64,000 bases of DNA. Origin: an uncultured Blautia sp. (lineage in GTDB: Bacteria; Bacillota; Clostridia; Lachnospirales; Lachnospiraceae). The position numbers and the translations under genes were made by a program. Location of the stretch: positions 1-64,000 of the forward strand of contig NZ_CALFLA010000120.1 of the NCBI RefSeq assembly GCF_937880195.1. The letters run 5' to 3'. This document shows, piece by piece, positions 42,397 to 51,431 of the stretch; position 1 is the first letter of the stretch; each line of letters begins with the position of its first letter. Below the pieces are notes generated by a model, which saw nothing but the letters and a program-made list of their open reading frames with translations, ran no database searches and was not told the origin of the DNA.

Positions 42397-43050
42397 TTAA
42401 CCTTTCTTGTTCTTTGATTTTCCCAGATAGATTCTGTTCTCTGTTCCTTTAAGCAGACGCCCCACATTTGCCCTGTGACGGAAAAAAGCAAGAGCCGTCA
42501 TGCCTCCCATTACAGCATACATTTCCATCATGTGAGAAGCGTCCATTCCATAAGCGCCCTGCTGTCCCAAAACGATCATCGCGATCCAAGCCGCAAGATA
42601 GGCACTTAAAGAACAAAGAGATACATAATGGGTTGTAAAAAACAGGGCAAAAAAGATCACTGCACAAATGAGAAAGATCCTCCAGTCAAAAGCAAGGATA
42701 AAACCAACGGAAGCCGCCACTCCTTTTCCACCTCTGAAATTCAGATAAAAAGGGAAATTATGTCCAAGGATGCAGCCTGCAGCCGCATACACATACAGAA
42801 GCGGAAGAATTTCTCCATAAGTATTTCCAAGAAATACTTTTACCAGAAGAATTGCCGCAACGCATTTCAGACAGTCTCCCAGAAGCGTAAGCGCTCCCGC
42901 TTTTTTTCCAAAGGTACGAAGGGCGTTTGTAGTCCCTGCATTTCCGCTTCCATGTTCCCTGATATCTGTATTACGAGTTTTTCCGATCAGATATGAGGTC
43001 TGAAAAAGGCCGCACACGTATCCGATCGCCAGACAAATAAATCGTTCCAT
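42397..43050 (-). CDS. plsY: Acyl-phosphate:glycerol-3-phosphate acyltransferase
   Basis: A 217 aa integral membrane enzyme with about five membrane spans. It transfers an acyl group from acyl phosphate to glycerol 3-phosphate. The family motifs are GSGNAGTTNALR, LGHNFPFYLNFRGGKGVA and the final HRANVGRLLKGTE. It lies 5 nt after der and before gpsA, forming a phospholipid-precursor pair. Confidence 0.95.
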   Translation of the reverse strand: MERFICLAIGYVCGLFQTSYLIGKTRNTDIREHGSGNAGTTNALRTFGKKAGALTLLGDCLKCVAAILLVKVFLGNTYGEILPLLYVYAAAGCILGHNFPFYLNFRGGKGVAASVGFILAFDWRIFLICAVIFFALFFTTHYVSLCSLSAYLAAWIAMIVLGQQGAYGMDASHMMEMYAVMGGMTALAFFRHRANVGRLLKGTENRIYLGKSKNKKG

Positions 43051-43055
43051 ATTCT

Positions 43056-44381
43056 TTATTCCTTTTCTCCCCGCTGGCGGATAATAAACTTCAAAGATGT
43101 ACCGCGGAAGCCAAAAGCATCCCTGATCTTGTTTTCAATATATCTGACATAAGAAAAATGCATCAGCTCTTTATCATTTACAAAAATAACAAATGTAGGC
43201 GGACGCACTCCTACCTGCGTCATATAATAAATCTTCAGACGTTTACCCCTGTCTGACGGCGGCTGCTGCATAGCAACTGCCTCTGAAAGAATTTCATTAA
43301 GAACACCTGTCTGAATACGCAAGGTCTGGTTTTCGATCACTGCGTCAATGGTTTCAAAAAGACGGTTAATCCTCTGACCTGTCTTGGCAGAAATAAACAC
43401 AAGCTCTGCATAAGGCATATATGCCAGAACGTCGCGAATGCGGTTTGTGTGCTTGTAAATGGTCTTATCGTCTTTTTCCACAGCATCCCATTTATTTACG
43501 GCAATGATCACGCCTTTGCCTCTCTCGTGGGCAATTCCCGCGATCTTTGCATCCTGTTCTGTTACGCCTTCCGTAGCGTCAATAAGGATCACCACGATAT
43601 TTGCTCTCTCCACAGCCGTTACCGTACGGATCACGCTGTAGCGTTCGATTTCTTCTTTGACCTTACCTTTTCGTCTCAGTCCGGCAGTATCAATAAAAAT
43701 GTAATCTTTTCCCTGCCACTTCACTTTGGCGTCTACTGCGTCCCTGGTTGTTCCTGCAATGTCAGACACGATCACACGGTCTTCTCCCAGAAGGCGGTTA
43801 ACCAGAGAGGATTTTCCCACATTTGGTTTTCCCACAACTGCGATCTTTGGAATATCGTCCTCTTCTTCCGTATCTTTTCCTTCAGGAAACTCTTTTACCA
43901 CCTCGTCCAGCATGTCGCCGATTCCTGTACGGTTGGCTGCTGAAACAGGGACCGGCTCTCCAATACCCAGATTATAAAACTCATAGACGTCCATCATATA
44001 TTTCTGGATGCTGTCCACCTTATTTACTACAAGAACAACCGGCTTCTGGCTGCGTCTAAGCATATCCGCTACCTTTGCGTCAGAGTCCACAAGGCCTTGC
44101 TGTACGTCTGTAATAAAAATGATCACATCTGCAGTATCAATGGCGATCTGAGCCTGTTCCCGCATCTGGGACAAAATAATATCTCCGCTTTCCGGTTCGA
44201 TTCCTCCTGTGTCGATCAGGGTAAAAGATTTGTCAAGCCAGGTAACATCTGCATAAATCCTGTCTCTTGTTACCCCCGGCGTATCCTTGACTATGGAGAT
44301 CATTTCTCCTGCAAGGGCATTAAACAATGTGGATTTTCCTACATTAGGCCTTCCCACAATCGCTACTACTGGTTTGCTCAT
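43056..44381 (-). CDS. der: Ribosome biogenesis GTPase Der (EngA)
   Basis: A 441 aa protein with two tandem GTPase domains, each with a G1 motif ([10 protein letters not shown] near residue 9 and [10 protein letters not shown] near 183), and NKVD/NKWD elements. A C-terminal KH-like domain (about 350-441) binds 50S subunits during assembly. Its ATG lies inside the end of the DUF512 gene, giving a 38 nt overlap, with its AAGGAG ribosome site within that gene. The family is essential in bacteria. Confidence 0.96.
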   Translation of the reverse strand: MSKPVVAIVGRPNVGKSTLFNALAGEMISIVKDTPGVTRDRIYADVTWLDKSFTLIDTGGIEPESGDIILSQMREQAQIAIDTADVIIFITDVQQGLVDSDAKVADMLRRSQKPVVLVVNKVDSIQKYMMDVYEFYNLGIGEPVPVSAANRTGIGDMLDEVVKEFPEGKDTEEEDDIPKIAVVGKPNVGKSSLVNRLLGEDRVIVSDIAGTTRDAVDAKVKWQGKDYIFIDTAGLRRKGKVKEEIERYSVIRTVTAVERANIVVILIDATEGVTEQDAKIAGIAHERGKGVIIAVNKWDAVEKDDKTIYKHTNRIRDVLAYMPYAELVFISAKTGQRINRLFETIDAVIENQTLRIQTGVLNEILSEAVAMQQPPSDRGKRLKIYYMTQVGVRPPTFVIFVNDKELMHFSYVRYIENKIRDAFGFRGTSLKFIIRQRGEKE

Positions 44382-45726
44382 ATATCTGTCTCCTTATCTG
44401 TTTATTATGATTCGGCGGGTCCAGTATGGATGATACCAGATCCGCTCCGTTTTCATCTACAATTACAATCTCTGTGCCAAGTTCTCTTTCCAGCTCCTTA
44501 ACAGAAACATCATCAAGGAAGATATCTTCTCCGCTTCTTAGCATATTGCAGGGAAGGAGAAGCCTCTCTCCCAGATCCACGCCCTTAAGCTGCTCTTTTA
44601 GATCTGTTCCTGTAACAAGGCCTGACACTGTGATCATTTCTCCAAAAAAATGATTGGCAATAGCCATGACCTGAACATTAAGATTCGGATATTTTTCCCG
44701 GATAACAGAAATACATTTTTCAATGTAAGGGGCTGCCAGCTTACCTGTGGCAGCTGTCATTCTTATCTCTCTTCGATCTCCTGTTCTCTCTTTGACAGCC
44801 TCTCTCACTTCTGTTTCCAGAAGCCTTAACATTCCTACGCCGTTTTCAAGCTGAAGATAACCGTCATATCTGTCTTCTTCGGGAAGTTCCTCTCCTGCAA
44901 GAAGATACCATTCGTCAGAAGCATGGACAAAATGGATTCCATGCTTTTCAAACATTTTTTTCTGCCAGAAATGGATCTGATCCAGAACTTTTCTGGCATC
45001 CCCGGCATCAAAAGGCTCCAGTGGATAAAGACCCTGCCGGAACTTTGACAAGCCTACGGGAACAATAGATACGCTCTGCAGAACAGGCGCATAAGCTGAA
45101 AGCTTTTCCAGGCTGTAATCTAATTCCTCTCCGTCATTTACCCCTTTGCACAGAACAATCTGACCATTCATGGTAATTCCTGCCTCAAAAAGCTGGTCTG
45201 CTTTTTTGAGAGCATCTCCGGCAAAACGGTTATGAAGCATTTTGCAGCGAAGCTGCGGATTCATTGTCTGGAAGGATATGTTAATAGGTTCCAGACGATA
45301 ACGGATCACACGGTCAATATCATGCTGGCTCATGTTTGTCAGCGTAACGTAGTTCCCCTGAAGGAAGGAAAGACGGGAATCATCATCCTTAAAATAAAGG
45401 GTTTCCCTCATTCCCTTGGGCATCTGGTCAATAAAGCAGAAAATACAGTGATTGGAGCAGGAACGATATTCGTCCATCAATCCGTTTTCAAATTCAATTC
45501 CCAGATCTTCGTCGTACTCTTTTTCGATCTCAAGCTCCCAGAGTTCTCCATCTGCTTTCTGGATCTCAAGGGTAAGCCGTTCATCATTGATCAGATATCG
45601 GTAATCAAAAACGTCTTCTACCGGCGTATTATTAACAGTTTCCAGAATATCTCCCGGTTCAATGCTCATTTCCTCGGCAATGCTTCCGGGAACCACTCTG
45701 GAAATTACGTGTTTCTTTTTTTTCAT
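44344..45726 (-). CDS. DUF512 radical-SAM-like protein with N-terminal PDZ domain
   Basis: A 460 aa protein. An N-terminal PDZ domain ([20 protein letters not shown]) is followed by a radical-SAM-type core with the three-cysteine motif C-x3-C-x2-C in [11 protein letters not shown]-terminal DUF512 domain ([12 protein letters not shown]) follows. The family is found widely in Clostridia and cyanobacteria next to der; its reaction is unknown. The coding region overlaps der by 38 nt. The assignment is to a family, not a function. Confidence 0.88.
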   Translation of the reverse strand: MKKKKHVISRVVPGSIAEEMSIEPGDILETVNNTPVEDVFDYRYLINDERLTLEIQKADGELWELEIEKEYDEDLGIEFENGLMDEYRSCSNHCIFCFIDQMPKGMRETLYFKDDDSRLSFLQGNYVTLTNMSQHDIDRVIRYRLEPINISFQTMNPQLRCKMLHNRFAGDALKKADQLFEAGITMNGQIVLCKGVNDGEELDYSLEKLSAYAPVLQSVSIVPVGLSKFRQGLYPLEPFDAGDARKVLDQIHFWQKKMFEKHGIHFVHASDEWYLLAGEELPEEDRYDGYLQLENGVGMLRLLETEVREAVKERTGDRREIRMTAATGKLAAPYIEKCISVIREKYPNLNVQVMAIANHFFGEMITVSGLVTGTDLKEQLKGVDLGERLLLPCNMLRSGEDIFLDDVSVKELERELGTEIVIVDENGADLVSSILDPPNHNKQIRRQIYEQTSSSDCGKA

Positions 45727-45798
45727 ATATATCCTTTCTTAGCGCACAAAAAACAGTATCCCCCTCTTCCTGCACGCGCCTCGTTACGTTGTAGCCTT

Positions 45799-46010
45799 GG
45801 GTTTTTGGCATATCCATGCCAAAACGCCTCGCGGAATATTTCCACATTAACAGTAACATCATCGCCGCTGTTCTCTTTGTTCACAGCAGCAGGCCAAAAT
45901 TCATTCCAAATTGCCTTCGGCAATGGAATTTTGGCTTGTATGTCTCGGGCTTTTGGCATATCCATGCCAAAACGCCTCGCGGAATATTTCCACATTAACA
46001 GTAACATCAT
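45799..46010. repeat. Duplicated 64-bp element in a gene-free stretch (two copies, 148 bp apart)
   Basis: Copies at 45799-45862 and 45947-46010 differ at one base. Each contains a perfect hairpin, TTTTGGCAT/ATGCCAAAA with a 4 nt loop. Between them, arms resembling GCCAAAATTC and GAATTTTGGC fold into a long second hairpin. On the minus strand each copy can be read in frame as part of overlapping short frames. This is the main content of the 391 bp between the DUF512 and prs genes and looks like a small dispersed element. Confidence 0.75.
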
Positions 46011-46042
46011 ATCAACTTTGTATGTAAAAATCAATAAATTCC

Positions 46043-46071
46043 TTGACTGGATTTAGGGCTAATGTTATAAA
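46043..46071 (+). promoter_or_regulatory. Promoter of prs
   Basis: TTGACT (46043-46048), a 17 nt spacer and TATAAA (46066-46071), ending 46 nt before the prs ATG. It follows the second repeat copy by 32 nt, so the element inserted or expanded next to the promoter without disrupting it. Confidence 0.7.
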
Positions 46072-46117
46072 TGTAGTAGGACTCAATATTTTATCATTTA
46101 AACTCAGGAGGAAAATT

Positions 46118-47293
46118 ATGCCGAATATAGAGTTACTTGAAAAATCACTTCCAGTTGCTCCAATTAGAATCGCAGCCCTTTCCGGCTGTCAGGATCTTGC
46201 CAGAGAGGTTGACAAGAAGCTTGTGAAATTCCGTAAGGAACTGGTTGCCAAGAAAAAATCCGAGATCATCCCTCAGGGTTACTGTGAGCCGTCTTTCCTT
46301 GTGGAATGCGAATGCGTACGTTTTGGCACTGGAGAAGGAAAAGGCTACATCAAGGAATCTGTCCGCGGTACAGACCTCTTCATTATGGTAGACGTAACAA
46401 ACTACACCGAAACATACACTGTATGCGGTCATGAGAATCATATGTCTCCAGACAATCATTTCCAGGATCTGAAGCGTATTATTTCAGCAGCTACAGGCAA
46501 AGCTCACAGAATCAACGTTATCATGCCATTCCTGTACGAGGGACGTCAGCACCGCCGTTCCAAGAGAGAATCTCTCGACTGCGCTCTGGCTCTGAAAGAA
46601 TTAAGCGATATGGGCGTATCCAATTTCATCACCTTTGACGCCCATGACCCTCGTGTACAGAATTCTATCCCGCTGAATGGTTTTGATAACTTTTTCCCAA
46701 CCTACCAGTTCTTAAAAGCCCTGGTAAAGAACGTTCCTGATTTTAAAATGGACAACGATCATCTCATGATCATAAGCCCGGACGAAGGCGCTATGTCAAG
46801 AGCAGTTTACTTCTCCAATATCCTTGGCGTTGACATGGGTATGTTCTATAAGAGAAGAGACTATTCTACTGTTGTCAATGGCAAGAACCCCATTGTTGCC
46901 CATGAGTTTCTGGGTGATTCCGTAGAAGGCAAGGACGTTGTCATCATCGACGATATGATCTCTTCTGGCGAAAGTATGCTGGACGTTGCAAAACAGATCA
47001 AGGAACGTCATGCAAGACGGGTATTTATCTGTACCACCTACGGTCTGTTTACAGACGGTCTGAACAAATTTGACGAATACTACGAAAAGGGATGGATCGA
47101 CAAGGTTATCACTACTAACCTGAACTACCGCATTCCTGAGCTTCTTACTAAACCTTACTACGTAGAAGCAAATATGAGCAAATACCTTGCAAGTATCATT
47201 GATATCATCAATCATGATGTCTCTGTAGAAAAAGTAAGATCCAGCAATAAAAAGATCATGGAACTTATGAACAAGGTAAACGGAACAAAATAA
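46118..47293 (+). CDS. prs: Ribose-phosphate pyrophosphokinase, long divergent type
   Basis: Makes PRPP from ribose 5-phosphate and ATP for nucleotides, His and Trp. The protein is 391 aa against about 315 for the common class I enzyme. The PRPP-binding loop DVVIIDDMISSGESML is intact, and GRQHRRSKRES corresponds to the flexible RQDRK loop. The usual FDLHAxQIQGFF segment reads FDAHDPRVQNSIPLNGFDNF. This longer, altered form seems typical of related Clostridia. The start at 46118 has AGGAGGA upstream; the open frame extends upstream without support. Confidence 0.9.
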   Translation: MPNIELLEKSLPVAPIRIAALSGCQDLAREVDKKLVKFRKELVAKKKSEIIPQGYCEPSFLVECECVRFGTGEGKGYIKESVRGTDLFIMVDVTNYTETYTVCGHENHMSPDNHFQDLKRIISAATGKAHRINVIMPFLYEGRQHRRSKRESLDCALALKELSDMGVSNFITFDAHDPRVQNSIPLNGFDNFFPTYQFLKALVKNVPDFKMDNDHLMIISPDEGAMSRAVYFSNILGVDMGMFYKRRDYSTVVNGKNPIVAHEFLGDSVEGKDVVIIDDMISSGESMLDVAKQIKERHARRVFICTTYGLFTDGLNKFDEYYEKGWIDKVITTNLNYRIPELLTKPYYVEANMSKYLASIIDIINHDVSVEKVRSSNKKIMELMNKVNGTK

Positions 47294-47299
47294 TTTTAA

Positions 47300-47338
47300 C
47301 GGCTGCGTTTCTCTTTCCCGAGATCCGCAGCCGCTTTT
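47300..47338. terminator. Terminator between prs and pgeF
   Basis: CGGCTGCG (47300-47307) pairs with CGCAGCCG (47326-47333), followed by CTTTTGTTT on the plus strand. Seven nt after the prs stop, between convergent genes. Confidence 0.8.
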
Positions 47339-47359
47339 GTTTGTAATGCTTCAGAAATA

Positions 47360-48211
47360 TTATTTTTTAATACCAAGAAAAGCCGCCAGATTTCCCCTTT
47401 TCCCCTTGGAGGCTCTATGAGAAAAGAGAAATTCAGGATTACAGCAGGTACAGATTCCAGGCATGGAAATATGCTCAGGAAGAATGCCTGAACGCAGAAA
47501 GATCTGTCTGTTGGCTTCCCAGAGATTAAGCTGATATTTCCCGTTCTCTTTTTTGTAAAAAAGAGAGGGCCAGATTTCCTCTGAAAAAGATTTCTGAAAC
47601 TCCAGGATCACGTCCTTGCTTACCTCATAGCACTCCTGACAGATAGAAGGACCTATCGCCCCATAAATATCCTCCGGGCGGGAACCATAATTCTCCTGCA
47701 TTCTCTTTACTGTTTCCTGTCCTATTCCTGCCGCTGTTCCTCTCCAGCCGGAGTGAGAAAGACCTACGGCTTTATGTACGGGATCGATAAAATACAAAGG
47801 CACACAGTCTGCATAAAAGGTTGCCAGCACAAGCCCCGGCACATTCGTTATCATTCCGTCAACATCTCTGTAGGGTCTTGGTCTGGTAATTCCGTTCCCC
47901 CTGTCCTTCTCTGTGATCACACGGACGTTCGCTGTATGCGTCTGGTCAGAGGTAACAATATCCTCCGGTTCAAATCCCAGAGCTGAAGAAATCCGTCTGT
48001 AATTTTCTCTTACAGCCTCTTCTTCATCCCCTCTGGTAAAGCTCAGATTCATAGAAGAATAGATGCCTTCACTGACACCGCCCAGACGAGTGCTGAATCC
48101 ATGGACAAACCCCGGTAGCTTTTCAAAGGCCGGGTAAGTCAAAAAGGTTACTCCTTCCTTTTCTTTCACTTCCATATGCGGCGTTTCTTCCTGTTTCCAT
48201 TGAATCTCCAT
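47360..48211 (-). CDS. pgeF: Laccase-domain protein / peptidoglycan editing factor
   Basis: A protein of about 283 aa in the YfiH/YlmD family, now seen as purine nucleoside phosphorylase-like or peptidoglycan-editing enzymes. Metal-site motifs are SDQTHTANV, TFYADCVPLYF and GLSHSGWRGTAAG. The ATG at 48211 has AGGAGG upstream; an earlier one is inside the yraN stop region. The exact substrate in this organism is uncertain. Confidence 0.88.
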   Translation of the reverse strand: MEIQWKQEETPHMEVKEKEGVTFLTYPAFEKLPGFVHGFSTRLGGVSEGIYSSMNLSFTRGDEEEAVRENYRRISSALGFEPEDIVTSDQTHTANVRVITEKDRGNGITRPRPYRDVDGMITNVPGLVLATFYADCVPLYFIDPVHKAVGLSHSGWRGTAAGIGQETVKRMQENYGSRPEDIYGAIGPSICQECYEVSKDVILEFQKSFSEEIWPSLFYKKENGKYQLNLWEANRQIFLRSGILPEHISMPGICTCCNPEFLFSHRASKGKRGNLAAFLGIKK

Positions 48212-48224
48212 CTTATTCCTCCTT

Positions 48225-48578
48225 TTATCCGCAGTAATCAAAGGCGTTACGGATCCATTCTATATGATCTCCGTCAATAGCCACCACGTCAAACCTGCAG
48301 GGCGTATCTGTCCCATATCCATATCGGATAAGATAAAACAGCGCCGTACGGCTGATAACTCTTTGTTTACGGCAGTCTACTGCTGCCGAAGCCCCTCCGC
48401 TTTCTGCACTGTACCTGTATTTTACTTCAACAAATACCAGATATTTTCTGTCTCTGGCAATCAGATCGATCTCTCCCAACCTGCATCGAAAATTCTTTTC
48501 TTTAATCTTCAGGCCGTTCTTTTCCAGAAAAACTGCTGCCATTTTTTCATAGCGGCCGCCCAGTTCTCTCTTATTTAT
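48225..48578 (-). CDS. yraN: YraN-family protein, possible non-AUG start
   Basis: A small PD-(D/E)XK-like protein of 105 aa if it begins at the ATG at 48542, or 117 aa if it begins at 48578. The core E-I-D-L-I...V-E-V-K motif is present (GEIDLIARDRKYLVFVEVKYRY). Twelve codons lie in frame between a TGA (48588-48590) and the ATG. They spell the family's usual N terminus (NKRELGGRYEK), with ATA at the place where a methionine is expected. I therefore report the longer version with an unusual start. The family function is unclear. Confidence 0.7.
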   Translation of the reverse strand: MNKRELGGRYEKMAAVFLEKNGLKIKEKNFRCRLGEIDLIARDRKYLVFVEVKYRYSAESGGASAAVDCRKQRVISRTALFYLIRYGYGTDTPCRFDVVAIDGDHIEWIRNAFDYCG

Positions 48579-48619
48579 GCCATTCTCTCATTTCCTGTCA
48601 GTGTAGGTATCTTTTGTAA

Positions 48620-49381
48620 TTATTCCTGTACAAAATGTGTAATAAAACTTTTCCGGTGAATGGGAGAAGGGCCGAACTTTTTTAGTGCCTCAATATGAGC
48701 CTGGGAACCATATCCCTTATTGGATGCAAATCCATATTCCGGCATTGTTTTATCATATTCTTCCATAAGCCTGTCCCTTGTCACCTTTGCCACAATACTT
48801 GCAGCAGCAATAGACGCGCTTTTTGCATCGCCCTTAATAATGGGAACCTGAGGTATCTCGATCCCCGGTATGGTCACTGCATCATTAAGAAGAAGCTGAG
48901 GCTGCACAGACAGCTTTCCCACTGCCTGACGCATTGCCTCATAAGTGGCTTGAAGGATATTAATCTCGTCAATCCGGGCAGGGGAGGCCATACCGATCCC
49001 CACGCTTACCGCTTCTCTTTTGATCACCTCATAAAGCTCTTCTCTTTTTTTGGCAGTCAGTTTCTTGGAGTCATTTAGATACAGCAGCTTATGATCTGCC
49101 GGAAGGATTACCGCGCAGGCCACCACAGGACCTGCCAGCGGCCCTCTTCCTACTTCGTCGATTCCGCACAGATATCCCACATGCTCATATTTACGCTCAT
49201 ATTCCATCATGCGCTCCATGCGGGCTATTTCTTTTTTAAGCGCCTCCTGTGCTTTTCTGGTTTTTTCAATCAGCTTCTTTACACCGGCTCTCTGGTCTTC
49301 TTCATATAAGCTGCAAAGTCTGTTCTGTTCTTCTATAGTCGCCGCCTCAAACTCTTCCCTGATCTCTTTGATATTTTTCAT
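48620..49381 (-). CDS. rnhB: Ribonuclease HII
   Basis: A protein of about 253 aa that cleaves RNA in RNA-DNA hybrids. The catalytic D-E-D-D set fits GIDEVGRGPLAGPVV and LLNDAVTIPG. The first 70 residues (MKNIKEIREEF... helical) are an N-terminal extension seen in several Gram-positive enzymes. The ATG at 49381, with AAAGGAGTG upstream, is favoured over a start that would overlap ylqF. It is 5 nt downstream of ylqF. Confidence 0.95.
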   Translation of the reverse strand: MKNIKEIREEFEAATIEEQNRLCSLYEEDQRAGVKKLIEKTRKAQEALKKEIARMERMMEYERKYEHVGYLCGIDEVGRGPLAGPVVACAVILPADHKLLYLNDSKKLTAKKREELYEVIKREAVSVGIGMASPARIDEINILQATYEAMRQAVGKLSVQPQLLLNDAVTIPGIEIPQVPIIKGDAKSASIAAASIVAKVTRDRLMEEYDKTMPEYGFASNKGYGSQAHIEALKKFGPSPIHRKSFITHFVQE

Positions 49382-49385
49382 ATTT

Positions 49386-50234
49386 TCACTCCTTTGGCGC
49401 CCACTCCAAAGTAATACGTCCAAGCTTGCCGCCTCGGAAATCATCAAAGAAAAGACCGGAAGCCTTTGTATAATCCAGTTCTTCGCCCTTTTTCAGACAG
49501 CCTCTTGCTTTCGCAATATTCTGAAGGATTTCAAGGGCCTCCCCTTCCTCTGAGATTTCATAACGTAAATGTAAAGCTCCTGGATAGCTTTTTTGAAGAT
49601 ATGCGATCAGAAGCAGAGCCAGCTCCTCCATATTTAAAATATCATCCTTAATGGAACCTACCCACGCCAAACGGATTCCCACATCCTGATCCTCAAATTT
49701 AGGCCAAAGGATTCCAGGAGTATCAAGAAGCTCCACATTTTTGTTCAAACGGATCCACTGTTTCCCTTTGGTAACTCCAGGACGGTTTCCTGTTTTTGCA
49801 CAGGCTCTTCCAGCAAAGCTGTTAATAAATGTAGATTTTCCTACATTGGGGATTCCTGCAACCATTGCTCGGATGGGCCTGTTTTTAATACCTCTTCTTC
49901 TGTCTCTTTCAATTTTTTCTTTACATGCTTCCTGGATCACATTCTGGATCGCCTTCATTCCGACTCCATTTCGAGAATCTACTTTTACCACATGGAATCC
50001 TTTTTTTTCAAAATATTCTTTCCATGCGTCATTCTGTCTTTCGTCTGCCAGGTCCACCTTGTTCAAAAGGATCAATCTTGCCTTGTTCTGTCCCAGCCTG
50101 TCAATATCCGGGTTCCTGCTTGAAAGGGGAACTCTTGCATCCACAAGCTCAATGATCAGATCGATCAGCTTCAGATCCTCCTGCATTTGTCTTTTTGCCT
50201 TGGTCATATGACCAGGATACCACTGTACGTTCAT
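49386..50234 (-). CDS. ylqF: Ribosome biogenesis GTPase YlqF (RbgA)
   Basis: A protein of about 282 aa with circularly permuted GTPase motifs in the order NKVD (LLNKVDL), GIPNVGKSTF and DTPG. It assists late 50S assembly. The characteristic N terminus MNVQWYPGHMTKAKRQM begins at 50234, with AGAGGTAA upstream. The start overlaps lepB by a few bases. Named rbgA in B. subtilis. Confidence 0.95.
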   Translation of the reverse strand: MNVQWYPGHMTKAKRQMQEDLKLIDLIIELVDARVPLSSRNPDIDRLGQNKARLILLNKVDLADERQNDAWKEYFEKKGFHVVKVDSRNGVGMKAIQNVIQEACKEKIERDRRRGIKNRPIRAMVAGIPNVGKSTFINSFAGRACAKTGNRPGVTKGKQWIRLNKNVELLDTPGILWPKFEDQDVGIRLAWVGSIKDDILNMEELALLLIAYLQKSYPGALHLRYEISEEGEALEILQNIAKARGCLKKGEELDYTKASGLFFDDFRGGKLGRITLEWAPKE

Positions 50235-50242
50235 ATTTACCT

Positions 50243-50845
50243 CTAGCCTTTCAAAATTCCGATTTTTTCTCTGGGGGAACAAGTAAACCACAGTTTTCCT
50301 ACAATATAGCGTTTTTTTACTGTACCTATATCACTGTATCTGCTGTCCTCGCTGTTATTTCTGTTATCTCCCAGTACAAAATATTCATTTGATTTCAGAC
50401 TCACTCCATTTTCTGCAAGTCCCGGGTTGACGATTTCTGGATAATCTGCCGCCTCGTCATAAATTTCCCCGTCAATATAGATCACACCATCCCGAATCTG
50501 CACAGTTTCTCCCGGCAGACCAATCACACGTCGGATGTGAAGAGCAGCGTTATCGCTGGCATTTGTGCGAAAAACAATCATATCGCCTCTTCCAGGCTCT
50601 GAAAATCGGTATACAACCTGATTCATAAAAAATTTGTCTCCCACTTCGAGAGTAGGTTCCATGGAGCTTTCCTGCATAGTTACTGTCTGAAACATAAGAA
50701 CTGCGGTCAGAGCTGCAAACGCCAGCGTCACGGCGATCTCAAACACCCATCTCAGGGATTTTCTCAGCTTCTGATCCTCCAGTTTTTCTTTTAGTCTTTG
50801 GACTTTCGGGTGTTCTTTCCAGTTTTTTATATTTCGGATATCCAT
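50243..50845 (-). CDS. lepB: Signal peptidase I
   Basis: A 200 aa membrane serine protease that removes signal peptides. It has one N-terminal transmembrane segment (about 35-57), the catalytic serine in ESSMEPTLEVGD and the general-base lysine near RRVIGLPGE. The conserved GDNRNNSEDSRY box is present. It lies between rplS and ylqF. Confidence 0.95.
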   Translation of the reverse strand: MDIRNIKNWKEHPKVQRLKEKLEDQKLRKSLRWVFEIAVTLAFAALTAVLMFQTVTMQESSMEPTLEVGDKFFMNQVVYRFSEPGRGDMIVFRTNASDNAALHIRRVIGLPGETVQIRDGVIYIDGEIYDEAADYPEIVNPGLAENGVSLKSNEYFVLGDNRNNSEDSRYSDIGTVKKRYIVGKLWFTCSPREKIGILKG

Positions 50846-50876
50846 ATATTTTTCTCCGTATACAAAATATCTGTTG

Positions 50877-50912
50877 CAAAAACAGGGACAATACCTGTGG
50901 TTATTGTCCCTG
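50877..50912 (-). terminator. rplS terminator
   Basis: Perfect CAGGGACAATA (50883-50893) with TATTGTCCCTG (50902-50912), followed on the minus strand by TTTTT (50878-50882). It lies 25 nt after the rplS stop and just before lepB. Confidence 0.9.
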
Positions 50913-50936
50913 CTTTTATTACTTCTTAAATTGTCA

Positions 50937-51284
50937 TTATCTAACGCGCTCTTTTACCTTTGCAGCTTTACCTACACGTTCTCTCAGGTAGTTCAGCTTC
51001 GCACGGCGAACTTTACCGTGACGGATAACCTCAACCTTAACTACGTGTGGGGAATGCAGCGGCCATGTTTTCTCAACGCCTACACCGTTAGAAGTCTTTC
51101 TTACTGTAAAAGTCTCTCTTGTGCTTCCGCCCTGTCTCTTAAGTACAGTTCCCTCAAAGATCTGGATTCTCTCGCGGTTTCCCTCTTTGATCATAGCGTG
51201 TACTCTTACTGTGTCTCCTACGCGGAACTCCGGTACTTCTGCTTTTAACTGAGCAGCTTCAATGTTTCTGATAATGTCGTTCAT
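50937..51284 (-). CDS. rplS: 50S ribosomal protein L19
   Basis: A 115 aa ribosomal protein. [14 protein letters not shown] begins the protein; [28 protein letters not shown] and [18 protein letters not shown] follow. The start at 51284 has AGGAGAG upstream. The family is universal and the match is complete in length. Confidence 0.97.
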   Translation of the reverse strand: MNDIIRNIEAAQLKAEVPEFRVGDTVRVHAMIKEGNRERIQIFEGTVLKRQGGSTRETFTVRKTSNGVGVEKTWPLHSPHVVKVEVIRHGKVRRAKLNYLRERVGKAAKVKERVR

Positions 51285-51363
51285 GATTTTCTCTCCTATT
51301 CTTCTGGATGTTCTTAATACATAATATCTGTAACAGAGGACCATCTTTTTTACAACAGCTTAG

Positions 51364-51392
51364 ATTATACTATAGAATATCCGCTATTGCAA
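51364..51392 (-). promoter_or_regulatory. Promoter of rplS
   Basis: The minus strand has TTGCAA (51387-51392), a 17 nt spacer and perfect TATAAT (51364-51369), about 80 nt before the L19 start. A small stem-loop (GATG/CATC) in the leader could be the autoregulatory L19 leader known in Firmicutes, but I cannot confirm it. Confidence 0.7.
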
Positions 51393-51431
51393 GAAGTTTT
51401 TTTCAAAAAGATATGTCCGGGTGTGTCGCTT

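Noticed and set aside
45723..46034. 103-codon minus-strand open frame across the repeat element
   Set aside because: It reads through both repeat copies and a hairpin, with overlapping alternative frames of similar length; more likely repeat sequence than a gene.
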